Assembly (NCBI GenBank): GCA_044449065.1 | Contig: JBIOHP010000024.1 | Location: 1-64,000, forward strand | DNA length: 64,000 nt | Source of the DNA: JBIOHP01 sp044449065 | GTDB lineage: Bacteria; Bacteroidota; Ignavibacteria; UBA10030; SZUA-254 | Direction of reading: 5' to 3' | Shown here: piece by piece, positions 53,793 through 61,850 of the stretch | Position numbering within the stretch: position 1 is the first letter of the stretch | Layout: each line of letters opens with the position of its first letter | The notes under the pieces: generated by a model | The model's input: the letters and a program-made list of their open reading frames with translations, nothing else | What the model was told of the DNA's origin: nothing | The model's database searches: none | Position numbers and translations under genes: made by a program

Positions 53793-53869
53793 CCGATTAG
53801 TCACCCCGTTCTAATAATTAACATTACCAGCTACCGGACTTGCGTTCGTCCTCCTTTTCAAGGGGGACG

Positions 53870-53942
53870 CGATGCGTTTTTTGTATCGCATCGGGTTTTG
53901 TGTGGGATGTCATCGCGAGTTCCGCAACAGCGGAACGTCGCG
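53870..53942. repeat. Extragenic hairpins between convergent genes
   Basis: CGATGCG/CGCATCG at 53870-53893 with a T-rich loop, and CGCGAGTTCCGC/GCGGAACGTCGCG at 53914-53942 with a near-perfect stem. They resemble dispersed REP-like sequences and may stop transcription of both neighbours. Confidence 0.55.
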
Positions 53943-54053
53943 ATCTCCTCACATCGATGCTCATTGAGTTACCTCGAATCTTTCTCGATCAAGGATTCGA
54001 AGTTTTCACACATTGTGTTTATCCCGTTCATATTATTCGCGTCAAATTTTATT

Positions 54054-56192
54054 TTATGAACGAAATAAATTTCGTTCAACCTTGCTCCCGTTGTGCCACA
54101 ACAACCGCAAGCTGTTCATAATCACAACGAGAGCCGCTCCGTCATCCGCCAGAACCGCCAGCCAAAGCGACGTCATCCCGAAGACTCCCAGCAGAAGGAA
54201 GATTGCTTTCACGGCAACGGCGAAGATAATATTTTCTTTGATCACCCGCAGCGCTTTTTTCCCCAGCATCACTGTTTCCGGCAGCTTCGTCAGATCGTCG
54301 GACATCAAAACGATATCGGCAGTTTCCAGCGCGACGTCGGCGCCGTTTTTTCCCATCGCAATACCCAGCGATGACGCCGCAAGGGCGGGCGCGTCGTTGA
54401 CGCCATCGCCTACCATGGCAACGTTCCCGTACTGTTCCTTTAACCGATGAATCTCTGCGACCTTTTCACCGGGCATGACGCCAGCATGAACTTCATCGAT
54501 CCCGGCGTGCGATCCAATCGCGCGGGCTGCAGCAGGATTATCGCCGGTCAATAGAACAATTTTTTTCACTCCTGCCGAGTGAAGATGTTCGACGATTGTT
54601 CCGCTTTCTTTCCGCACGGCGTCCTGAATGGCGATAATGCCGAGGGGTTCCCGTAAATTGCACAGGATGGTCGTCGTTTTCCCATCCGCTTCCAGCGATT
54701 GTAGAATTCGTTCGACCTCCGGCGTGCAGATGCGATGCTCCTCGACAAATTCATGATTGCCGGCAAAATATGTTTCGCCGTTTGATACGGCTTTCACTCC
54801 CCGTCCCGCAAGCGATTCGAATTGATCGAAGGGTATCTGATCTAGGGTAATCCCTTCCTCCTGCGCTTTCCTGAGAATCGCCGCCGCAACATGATGCTCG
54901 GATTTTAATTCAATCGACGCGAGGAGAGTGAGTATCTGATGTTCCGATAACGAGTTAACCGGAATCACGTCTGTCACCCTGGGAATTCCTTCCGTCAGCG
55001 TTCCGGTTTTATCGAATGCGATTGCCTGTACCTCCGCCAGTATTTCCAGATGCCTGCCGCCTTTAATCAATACGCCGTTGCGGGCTGCGTTGGTCAAACC
55101 GCTGACAATCGTTATGGGAGTGGAAATAACGAGCGCGCACGGGCAGGCGATCACGAGCAAAATCAGACTCCGGTATATCCAGACCATGAAGGACCCGCCG
55201 AAGAACACCGGCGGCGCGATTGCCAGGGCGAGGGCGAGGAAAAAAATCGACGGGGAGTAGTACCGGGAAAACCGTTCCACGAACGTCTGAATCGGCGCGC
55301 GCCCGGATTGCGCTTCTTCTACGGTCTGGACGATTCTCGCGAGGGTTGTATCATGCGAGCGCTTTGTAACTTCAATTTCGAGATATCCCGCCTGGTTCAG
55401 CGTGCCCGCGAACACCGTGTCGCCTTTCCGTTTCATCACAGGGATCGACTCGCCGGTAATGGGGGATTGGTTCACCGTCGATTCACCGGCTACGGCGACG
55501 CCATCAAGCGCGATGCGCTCCCCGGGACGGATAATGATGCGTTCGCCGACTGCGATTTCCTCAACAAGCACGGAATATTCCTTTCCATCCCGCCGAACCG
55601 TTGCCAGGGTGGGAGAGATATCTATCAACTCGCGGATCGCCCGGCGGGTGCGATCCATGCTGTACGATTCCATCGCTTCGGAGAGTGAAAATAAAATAAG
55701 TATCGCCGCGCCTTCCGTCCATTTTCCCAGCGCCATCGCGCCGATTGACGCGATGGTCATGAGGAAATTCATATCGAGTGAAAAATGCCTCGCGGCTTTC
55801 AATCCTTTGATCCCGATTTTCCATCCGCTGAGGAGTGCAGCAATAACAAAAAGGTACGCGGATATATTCTGCAAACTGTTGATCGAGTTAACAATAATCC
55901 CGGCGAGGAAAAATACTGACGCTGTAATTGTAAAGATAAGACGCCGGTGACGATCATAGAAAGATTTCGGAGCCGCAAGCTCAAACTGAAGTTTCGGCGT
56001 AAAGCCGATCTCCCTGAGCGCGCGGGCTATATCATCCTTCGGGCAGGAATGGCGTACGGTCAATTTGCGGGAGATGAGAATAAATTTCATTTCATCGACG
56101 CCGGGTAGCGCGCTCAGTTTTTTTCTGATGAGCGATTCCTCGGCGGCGCAGCAAAGCCCCTCGATAAAATATGTCGTCGTTTCCTTTTGCAT
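54054..56192 (-). CDS. zntA: Zinc/cadmium-transporting P1B-type ATPase
   Basis: 712 residues. A short N-terminal heavy-metal domain has CCAAEE (C14, C15, E18), a variant of the usual metal loop. The transport core follows, with CPCALV in the channel helix (near 347-351), DKTGTLTEG with the phosphorylated Asp near 395, GDGVNDAPALAAS, and LADDGAALVVIMN in the last helix, whose Asp-Gly marks the Zn/Cd/Pb group. It exports divalent metal and is partnered with an ArsR repressor 2 bp upstream. Its last codons (VERNLFRS and stop) are supplied by a palindromic repeat (54058-54077). Confidence 0.92.
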   Translation of the reverse strand: MQKETTTYFIEGLCCAAEESLIRKKLSALPGVDEMKFILISRKLTVRHSCPKDDIARALREIGFTPKLQFELAAPKSFYDRHRRLIFTITASVFFLAGIIVNSINSLQNISAYLFVIAALLSGWKIGIKGLKAARHFSLDMNFLMTIASIGAMALGKWTEGAAILILFSLSEAMESYSMDRTRRAIRELIDISPTLATVRRDGKEYSVLVEEIAVGERIIIRPGERIALDGVAVAGESTVNQSPITGESIPVMKRKGDTVFAGTLNQAGYLEIEVTKRSHDTTLARIVQTVEEAQSGRAPIQTFVERFSRYYSPSIFFLALALAIAPPVFFGGSFMVWIYRSLILLVIACPCALVISTPITIVSGLTNAARNGVLIKGGRHLEILAEVQAIAFDKTGTLTEGIPRVTDVIPVNSLSEHQILTLLASIELKSEHHVAAAILRKAQEEGITLDQIPFDQFESLAGRGVKAVSNGETYFAGNHEFVEEHRICTPEVERILQSLEADGKTTTILCNLREPLGIIAIQDAVRKESGTIVEHLHSAGVKKIVLLTGDNPAAARAIGSHAGIDEVHAGVMPGEKVAEIHRLKEQYGNVAMVGDGVNDAPALAASSLGIAMGKNGADVALETADIVLMSDDLTKLPETVMLGKKALRVIKENIIFAVAVKAIFLLLGVFGMTSLWLAVLADDGAALVVIMNSLRLLWHNGSKVERNLFRS
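54058..54077. repeat. ATTTAT-centred palindrome forming the zntA C-terminus
   Basis: A perfect 9-2-9 palindrome GAACGAAAT/ATTTCGTTC. It is the same element as at 1417 and 1468, here encoding the final residues of ZntA. The stop TAA comes 1-2 bases beyond it. Confidence 0.8.
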
Positions 56193-56194
56193 CC

Positions 56195-56563
56195 TTACGG
56201 TTCCGCTATGTGCCGCACTGCCACTCTGATGAGGTCTTCGATATGCTCGTCGTCGATGGTGTAGTAGATCATCTTTCCCTTCCGGCGGTATTTGACGAGC
56301 CGCAGATTTTTCAACAGCCGGAGCTGGTGCGATATTGCCGACTCGGTCATCTCCAGCAGCGCGGCGATATCGCAGACGCAGAGCTCTTCTTTTGTCAGGG
56401 CGATGACGATATTCAGGCGGGTCGGGTCGCTGAGGATTTTAAACGTTTCGCTCAAATTGCCGGTGGTCGCAGCGTCGTGAAGGGCAGCCCGCGCCGAGGC
56501 AACCCTGTCCTCATGCACTAATTTTACTTCGCATTTATCTCTTATTTTCTTCATTTTCGTCAT
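56195..56563 (-). CDS. ArsR/SmtB-family metal-responsive repressor
   Basis: 122 residues (or 119 from the Met at 56554). The winged HTH of the ArsR family includes ELCVCDIAALL with C62-V-C64 in the alpha-3 metal site, then MTESAISHQLRLLKNLRLV. The C-terminal helix DDEHIEDLIRVAVRHIAE carries Asp/His/His/Glu like the alpha-5 zinc site of SmtB. Cys 11 near the N-terminus could also contribute, as in CadC. It presumably represses zntA until zinc, cadmium or lead binds. A matching operator is at 56575-56594. Confidence 0.92.
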   Translation of the reverse strand: MTKMKKIRDKCEVKLVHEDRVASARAALHDAATTGNLSETFKILSDPTRLNIVIALTKEELCVCDIAALLEMTESAISHQLRLLKNLRLVKYRRKGKMIYYTIDDEHIEDLIRVAVRHIAEP

Positions 56564-56574
56564 GCAATATTAAC

Positions 56575-56594
56575 ATATGAACAACTGTTCAACT
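56575..56594. promoter_or_regulatory. SmtB-type operator of the arsR-zntA unit
   Basis: TGAACA-AC-TGTTCA (56578-56591) is a perfect 6-2-6 palindrome, flanked by AT on one side, matching the 12-2-12 operators known for SmtB/CzrA-type repressors. On the minus strand it overlaps a TTGAAC hexamer (56587-56592) lying 17 bp from a weak TATTGC, so binding would block transcription. Confidence 0.75.
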
Positions 56595-56672
56595 GTATTA
56601 AATTAAAGAAATGGGATAAAAAAAGCAAGAGGACTGGCGTGTTTTGTGATAGTGGGCAAGGCGTGTAATGTA

Positions 56673-56694
56673 CAGCAAAGCGCCAGCTTTGCTG
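56673..56694. repeat. Hairpin repeat, GCCA-loop family, copy 1
   Basis: CAGCAAAGC, loop GCCA, GCTTTGCTG: a perfect 9-bp stem. An inverted second copy at 57036 differs by one compensated base pair. Confidence 0.75.
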
Positions 56695-56793
56695 AGTTGT
56701 GAATTATGTTTTATATTGCCCTAACGGTTTGAACAAAAAAATAATCTCTGAATTGATACCGGTCAAGATAGAACAGCGGTGAGGAGATTGCCC

Positions 56794-56901
56794 GCCCGAA
56801 CGACGGAGTCGGGCAGGCTACTCCCGACTGCTGTCGGGATCGCAATGACAACACACCCCGTCTCCCGATTACGATCGGGAGCCACCCCTCTCCGAGAGGG
56901 G
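56794..56901. repeat. Cluster of four GC-rich hairpins
   Basis: GCCCGA/TCGGGC (56794-56814), TCCCGAC/GTCGGGA (56822-56839), TCCCGAT/ATCGGGA (56863-56880) and CCCCTCT/AGAGGGG (56885-56901). Confidence 0.65.
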
Positions 56902-56984
56902 ATTACTTCCCGATACGCAACGATGGATTTGATGAATTAAACCCCTACGGTACGCATCCCCATTACCCGAATTGTATTTTGTAG

Positions 56985-57004
56985 GGGTTTGATTTATCAA
57001 ACCC
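56985..57004. repeat. ATTTAT-centred palindrome, variant stem
   Basis: GGGTTTGAT, TT, ATCAAACCC: the same 9-2-9 layout and ATTTAT centre as the copies at 1417, 1468 and 54058, but with a different outer stem. A partial inverted copy lies at about 56930-56950. Confidence 0.65.
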
Positions 57005-57035
57005 GGTTTTACAACAATATTTTACCAGTTTAATT

Positions 57036-57057
57036 CAACAAAGCTGGCGCTTTGTTG
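57036..57057. repeat. Hairpin repeat, GCCA-loop family, copy 2 (inverted)
   Basis: CAACAAAGC, loop TGGC, GCTTTGTTG. Read on the minus strand the loop is GCCA as in copy 1; the third stem pair has changed from G-C to A-T. Confidence 0.75.
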
Positions 57058-57137
57058 TACAACGTGATTTAGGTAATGCAAAGCGCCTACATTGACCCTC
57101 ACCCACATTGAGTGATTGCTTTACGAGAATGCACCTC

Positions 57138-57187
57138 AGCCCTCTCCCTGCCCGTCCGGTCAGGCGGGCCGCGCTCGGGAGAGGGCT
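57138..57187. repeat. Long GC-rich hairpin
   Basis: The outer arms AGCCCTCTCCC and GGGAGAGGGCT pair perfectly around a GC-rich loop with its own short stem. It lies downstream of the radical SAM gene and may terminate its transcript. Confidence 0.6.
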
Positions 57188-57260
57188 ATAATGCGGTATG
57201 TCAAGCGTAGAATATTTAATCAATTGAGTGTTGGAATAGGTATTATTAAAGTTCCATAAT

Positions 57261-58283
57261 TTAATTGACTAACCCTATACACGATTTGCATGCCGGATGC
57301 ATCTTTTGGCCATAGTGTTTTTTGATGAAACCTTCTCTTATAGATTCATATTTTATCGATTGCCATATTTCGGTGATATTTGTTGTTAAGGCATTTCCAA
57401 TATTCCATGAATCACGGACGCTACAACAAGGTAAAATATCACCATTCCACCTAATTATCATTGTGTTCCAGAGCCAAAAACAAGTTTTTCTATTTTCGTA
57501 TAAGTTTTTATTAAACTCGGTTCTTGTATTTTTACTAACGCTACTCCTATTATCATATATAAATTCATAGTCATCAAATCCTATGGTTTTATATAATTCT
57601 ATTACCATATTGACTTCATGTCGATTATGCTCAAATACTATATATTTCCATACAAGTATTGGATGTTTTAGCCCGAGAGCTTTTTTTGTATTTGATAATA
57701 ATTTTACATTCTTAACCACTAAATCAAAATCTCCGCCTACTCTATATTTGACATAGCTTTCTTTTGATGCACCATCTAAGGAAACTTGAAGACAATCTAA
57801 TCCCGATCGAATTACTTTTTCTGCGTTCTCTTCATTTAATTCGATTGAAAGATTCGTTGGAAAGCTCACAGCGATGTTCTTACTATGTATATACTCAATA
57901 AGATTGACGATATTGCGGTTCAACAGAGGCTCACCACTTAAACTTAGACTCACCCCAAATAAATAATCGCTGATTGGATCAATAATCTTTCTTAACGCCT
58001 CCAAAGATAAAAACATGCCGCTATTGAGTTGTTTCTTAACTTCAGGCTTACTCTGAACACAACCCGGGCATCGTAATTGGCATAAAGGAGTAGGTTCTAT
58101 TTTTAGGTATGGAGGAAAACTCTTGGGGCTGGTAATCCTGAAGCGCATTTCAATTTCATTGATAAGCAGATTGATAATTTTTCTAAAGGTAACATGCGAC
58201 AGAAACGTCGTTAAATGTTTTCTAAAATAGTACATCCTCTTCAGGACAATATTTATCTTTTTATTCCACAATATTGCGTTCAA
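57261..58283 (-). CDS. Radical SAM/SPASM-domain protein
   Basis: 340 residues. The radical SAM cluster ligands are C68, C72 and C75 in CQLRCPGC; a typical SAM-binding LSGEPLLN follows. The C-terminal SPASM region carries further Cys (NTMIIRWNGDILPCC, then HPACKSC) that would bind an auxiliary cluster. Such enzymes often modify peptides or sugars. The gene is distinctly AT-rich compared with the core, suggesting transfer. It follows the FISUMP gene by 45 bp on the same strand, but no precursor peptide is recognised nearby. Confidence 0.85.
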   Translation of the reverse strand: MNAILWNKKINIVLKRMYYFRKHLTTFLSHVTFRKIINLLINEIEMRFRITSPKSFPPYLKIEPTPLCQLRCPGCVQSKPEVKKQLNSGMFLSLEALRKIIDPISDYLFGVSLSLSGEPLLNRNIVNLIEYIHSKNIAVSFPTNLSIELNEENAEKVIRSGLDCLQVSLDGASKESYVKYRVGGDFDLVVKNVKLLSNTKKALGLKHPILVWKYIVFEHNRHEVNMVIELYKTIGFDDYEFIYDNRSSVSKNTRTEFNKNLYENRKTCFWLWNTMIIRWNGDILPCCSVRDSWNIGNALTTNITEIWQSIKYESIREGFIKKHYGQKMHPACKSCIGLVN

Positions 58284-58328
58284 AAAAAGTTGGTTATCAA
58301 CTATAATATATTTTTATTTATGCCTTTG

Positions 58329-61300
58329 TTAATTATCTTTAATACACCGTACGTTATAACCCGATCCTTTATTGTTAATGCTCACATTGATTGTGCTATT
58401 GATGTCGTATAGATATAGATTGTAGGCAAATATGGCAGAATATTCTGAGGAACTCCAAAAGTCCGTGATGTATCCAAGATTGTTGAAGTTACCGTTGAGG
58501 TCTTTGTAGCCCGCCAACAACGCTGAAAAACCGCTTGTGTCCGTCCCGGCTCCTGCGCCTGTACCTTGTCCCACTGCTTTTAAGGCGTTGCCGTCATTTT
58601 TTACCGCTGTTGCTAATGTTTGTAGATCTGTCTGTGTAGGTATATGCCAACCCGCTGGGCAAATACCTTGAGCACCTGCTATTACGCTATATTGCATCGC
58701 TTCATTCCATTGGTATAAACCGCCATATAGCGTACAATTTGCCGTGTCGTTATTATAACAATATTTTTCAATCGAACCATTATTTGTTGAGGTATCGGTG
58801 CCTTGAATCATCGTGCCCACATTAAGGTTTTCTTTGAGCCAGCATTGGGTTCCTATTTGTATCGTGTTGTATGTTTTACCGAAGTAGGCTACTGTAGGTG
58901 TTTCGAGACAAGGTGCACCTGATTGTCCTATCGTTGTAAATGACCAAACATTTCCAGTCGTGGAATTGTTATGATTGTCCTTAGCTATCACATTCCAATA
59001 ATATATTGTGCCATTACTAAGTCCACTTCGATACAGACTTGTATCGGTTTGTCCTGAGCTAATTTTTGTTGCTGGTGGATTATCCGTTCCGAAATACACA
59101 TCATAAACCAATGTGTCGTTTTCCGGATCAGAGCAAGACCAGCTTAATATCGTTGATGTTGAAATACCCGTTGCACCATTCCCAGGATTCGGGTTTGATG
59201 GCTGTGTTGGAGGTTGGTTGAATCTATTCAATAGGCATCGTACGCTAAAACCGTAAACCCCTGAGTAGTTGTGGAAGTCGATGTAGCTATTGTAAGAGTA
59301 TAGGCCCAGGGTGAGCGCGCCCCCAGCATTGGTCGTCGAACTCCAAATGCTCGTGTATTCCCCCAAGAAGGAGAAGCTACCACCGAATCCCCTGTATCCC
59401 ACCAGCAACGCGGAAAATCCGCTGGTGTTCGATCCGACTCCTGCGCCTGTACCTTGTCCCACGGTTTTTAATAAGTTGCCGTTATTGTTTACTGTTGTTG
59501 ATAAAATTTGTAAATCAGCACTTGTGGGTACATGCCAAAAGGTTGGGCAAATACCTTGCGCACCTGCTGTTACGCTATATTGCATCGCTTCATTCCATTG
59601 GTATAAGCCGCCATATAGTGTACATTTTGCCGTGTCGTTATTAATACAGTATTTTTCAATTATACTGTTATTTGTCTGGTCTTGGCTTCCATCTATTATT
59701 CTCCCAACATTCAGGTTTTCTTTTAACCAGCATTGGTATCCTATTTGAATTGTATTATATGTTTTACCGGCATAGATTACGGGAGTCCCGCAGTGTGGTG
59801 GTCCTGTCGTAAATTGCCAGATTGGTCCAATTGTTGAGTCACCATGACCATCCCTCGCTACTACTTTCCAGAAGTACAGTTTAGTCGAATCGAGATTGCT
59901 TAAAGTCAAACTCGTATCAACTTGATTTGAGGTTATTCGTGATGTTGGGGGATTGTCAGTACCTAAATATATATCATAGGTCAATGTATCATTATCTGGA
60001 TCGGTGCAAAACCATGTGAGTGTTGGGTAGGTGGAAACTGAGGTTGCATTGTCGTCAGGGTTGGGGTTTGAAGGCTGTGATGGAGCAGAATTGACCTCTC
60101 CTTGAGTATTTAAAATGCAACGGATGCTCAAACTTAAAACTTTGTAGATTTGGAAATCGATGATGCTATTGTCGGAGTTCAGGCCCATATTGGTTGCACC
60201 CGTCTCATAGCTCCCGGTGGAACTCCAAATGCTCGCGAAGATCCCAATATTACCGAAACCCACCCCTGATTCACGGTAGCCAGTCAGCAATGCAGAAAAA
60301 CCACTTGTGTTAGTTCCTCCATCTTGACCTACTGCTTTTAAGGAGTTTCCGTTATTGTTTACGGTCATCGCTAATATTTGTAATTCAGCGTATGTAGGTA
60401 TATGCCACCCGGTTGGGCAAATACCTTTTATACCGGCTGTTGATGAGTATTGCATTACTTCACCCCATTGGTATAAGCCGCCAAAAGTATCACATTTTGC
60501 CGGGTCGTTATTATAACAATATTTTTCAATTATCCTGTTGTTCGTCTGTTCTTGGGTTCCAATTATCATTGTTCCAGCATTAAGGTTTTCTTTTAACCAG
60601 CACTGGTCACCGATTTGCACCGTGTTATATGTTTTACCCAAATACAATATCGTTGGTTTTCCGGGACAAGACATTCCCTTCGCCTCCTCCACATAAACGC
60701 TTACCGTGGTATCTTTCTTCAATCCGGTTATGAGGAGTGTGGTGTTTACGATAGGCAAATAAGTAGAAGGCAAATTATACAACTTCACCATGAATTGGTT
60801 TGCCTGGTATTCCAATATCGTACTGGATCGCTGAGACCGTGATGGAATACCAGAAGAAACAAGAGTCAGTTTTGATTTCCCCGTCTTTTCTCCGCCGAAC
60901 TGTATCATTTTCTTTGTTTCAGTAAAATCTTTTGTTATCAGCCGGTAGAATACGACCCCTGCCGCGCCTCCGGGAGTATACTGTGCTTCATAACTTCCGG
61001 GTTCGAGCATCAGCTCAAGGGATGCATCCTCCTGTCCAAGGATTGTGTACGTCTTCAGCGATACAGGTCCCGCATGGGGAACAGTAAATTGTATCCTCGT
61101 AGAAGGATTAAACGGGTTCGGGTAATTTTGTTCGAGGAAATATTCCGTTGGCAATTCCCCCGTTGAACGTACGCCCGTTACAGGCACGCCGATAAATTTA
61201 ACACCGTTTGTATCTTGCGCGACAAGAGAATCAATCCTGCTCCCGGATGAATCATAAAGAGCAGCGGCAAAATTTTTCACGGGCGTTAAATTTCGCGCAG

Positions 61301-61427
61301 TATAGACTTTAACTGTTAATGAGGCGGTGGATGAATAGCCGCTTTGAGCTTTGGTGAATTTCGTTTGGGCGTTCATGATAGTAAGTAAAACTATCAATGA
61401 AATAAATAACTGTAAAAAGTTTTTCAT
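58329..61427 (-). CDS. Triple-FISUMP surface protein with Fn3-like linkers
   Basis: About 1032 residues from ATG 61427 (another Met at 61439). A signal peptide is followed by a carboxypeptidase-like strand region, then an FCB sorting-type segment (EQNYPNPFNPSTRIQFTVP, near 100) far from the C-terminus. Three FISUMP (Fibrobacter major paralogous) domains lie at about 253-436, 546-736 and 839-1032, each with GKTYNT-IQIG-QCWLKENLN, GLYQW, and GICP-WH-PT. Two Fn3-like linkers with SNPNP repeats sit between them. The repeats are similar at DNA level, indicating recent internal duplication. It is probably a surface adhesin or binding protein; no ligand is known. Confidence 0.85.
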   Translation of the reverse strand: MKNFLQLFISLIVLLTIMNAQTKFTKAQSGYSSTASLTVKVYTARNLTPVKNFAAALYDSSGSRIDSLVAQDTNGVKFIGVPVTGVRSTGELPTEYFLEQNYPNPFNPSTRIQFTVPHAGPVSLKTYTILGQEDASLELMLEPGSYEAQYTPGGAAGVVFYRLITKDFTETKKMIQFGGEKTGKSKLTLVSSGIPSRSQRSSTILEYQANQFMVKLYNLPSTYLPIVNTTLLITGLKKDTTVSVYVEEAKGMSCPGKPTILYLGKTYNTVQIGDQCWLKENLNAGTMIIGTQEQTNNRIIEKYCYNNDPAKCDTFGGLYQWGEVMQYSSTAGIKGICPTGWHIPTYAELQILAMTVNNNGNSLKAVGQDGGTNTSGFSALLTGYRESGVGFGNIGIFASIWSSTGSYETGATNMGLNSDNSIIDFQIYKVLSLSIRCILNTQGEVNSAPSQPSNPNPDDNATSVSTYPTLTWFCTDPDNDTLTYDIYLGTDNPPTSRITSNQVDTSLTLSNLDSTKLYFWKVVARDGHGDSTIGPIWQFTTGPPHCGTPVIYAGKTYNTIQIGYQCWLKENLNVGRIIDGSQDQTNNSIIEKYCINNDTAKCTLYGGLYQWNEAMQYSVTAGAQGICPTFWHVPTSADLQILSTTVNNNGNLLKTVGQGTGAGVGSNTSGFSALLVGYRGFGGSFSFLGEYTSIWSSTTNAGGALTLGLYSYNSYIDFHNYSGVYGFSVRCLLNRFNQPPTQPSNPNPGNGATGISTSTILSWSCSDPENDTLVYDVYFGTDNPPATKISSGQTDTSLYRSGLSNGTIYYWNVIAKDNHNNSTTGNVWSFTTIGQSGAPCLETPTVAYFGKTYNTIQIGTQCWLKENLNVGTMIQGTDTSTNNGSIEKYCYNNDTANCTLYGGLYQWNEAMQYSVIAGAQGICPAGWHIPTQTDLQTLATAVKNDGNALKAVGQGTGAGAGTDTSGFSALLAGYKDLNGNFNNLGYITDFWSSSEYSAIFAYNLYLYDINSTINVSINNKGSGYNVRCIKDN

Positions 61428-61500
61428 GTTGTAACCCATTTCATGGTGTGGAATAGTTACATTGCCTGATAGACCGTTAAGTTATGGGTATAATTTAATT

Positions 61501-61528
61501 ATCATATCTATTAAAAACAAATAGTCAA
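61501..61528 (-). promoter_or_regulatory. Promoter of the FISUMP gene
   Basis: On the minus strand TTGACT (61523-61528), 16 bp, TATGAT (61501-61506), giving a leader of about 67 nt before ATG 61427. Confidence 0.55.
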
Positions 61529-61712
61529 ATCATATACTCTAACCTGATATGGAACATATTTTATCCCTTTGGGGTGTATATTGAAATGTTGATTTTCTCC
61601 TCGACAGTCATCATCCGAACCATCGCCGCGACTCTGGTGATTTCTCTGAGATCGATGTGAGCGAGACTGCGTCTCGCTCTACAATGCATCGACCTCCCCT
61701 CCCTGCTGGAGT

Positions 61713-61767
61713 CCCCTCCTTTTTCAAGGAGGGGAGATCCCGTCACGTTAAAAAATGATGTGACGGG
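61713..61767 (-). terminator. Double hairpin after the mannosidase gene
   Basis: CCCGTCAC/GTGACGGG (61739-61767) and CCCCTCCTT/AAGGAGGGG (61713-61734) lie in tandem about 85 bp past the mannosidase stop on the minus strand. They are candidates for terminator or REP elements. Confidence 0.5.
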
Positions 61768-61850
61768 AAGGGGTGGTCAAATAAAAACAATTACCAACAA
61801 TGCTTCTATCTTTCACCGCCGGTCACGCAGGCTCTGCAGAGGGGATTCCA

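Larger units (their letters stand above)
56595..57260. other. Non-coding hairpin-repeat field
   Basis: About 660 bp without a credible gene, filled with short palindromes listed separately and with repeated GC-rich arms. It separates the metal-resistance unit from the radical SAM gene and probably marks a chromosomal junction. Confidence 0.7.
61440..61850. other. Intergenic spacer between mannosidase and FISUMP genes
   Basis: 411 bp with the FISUMP promoter and a pair of strong hairpins (listed separately). No gene is convincing here. Confidence 0.55.

Noticed and set aside
55050..55950. Plus-strand frames opposite zntA
   Set aside because: Shadow of the ATPase core, with Arg/Gly-rich low-information sequence.
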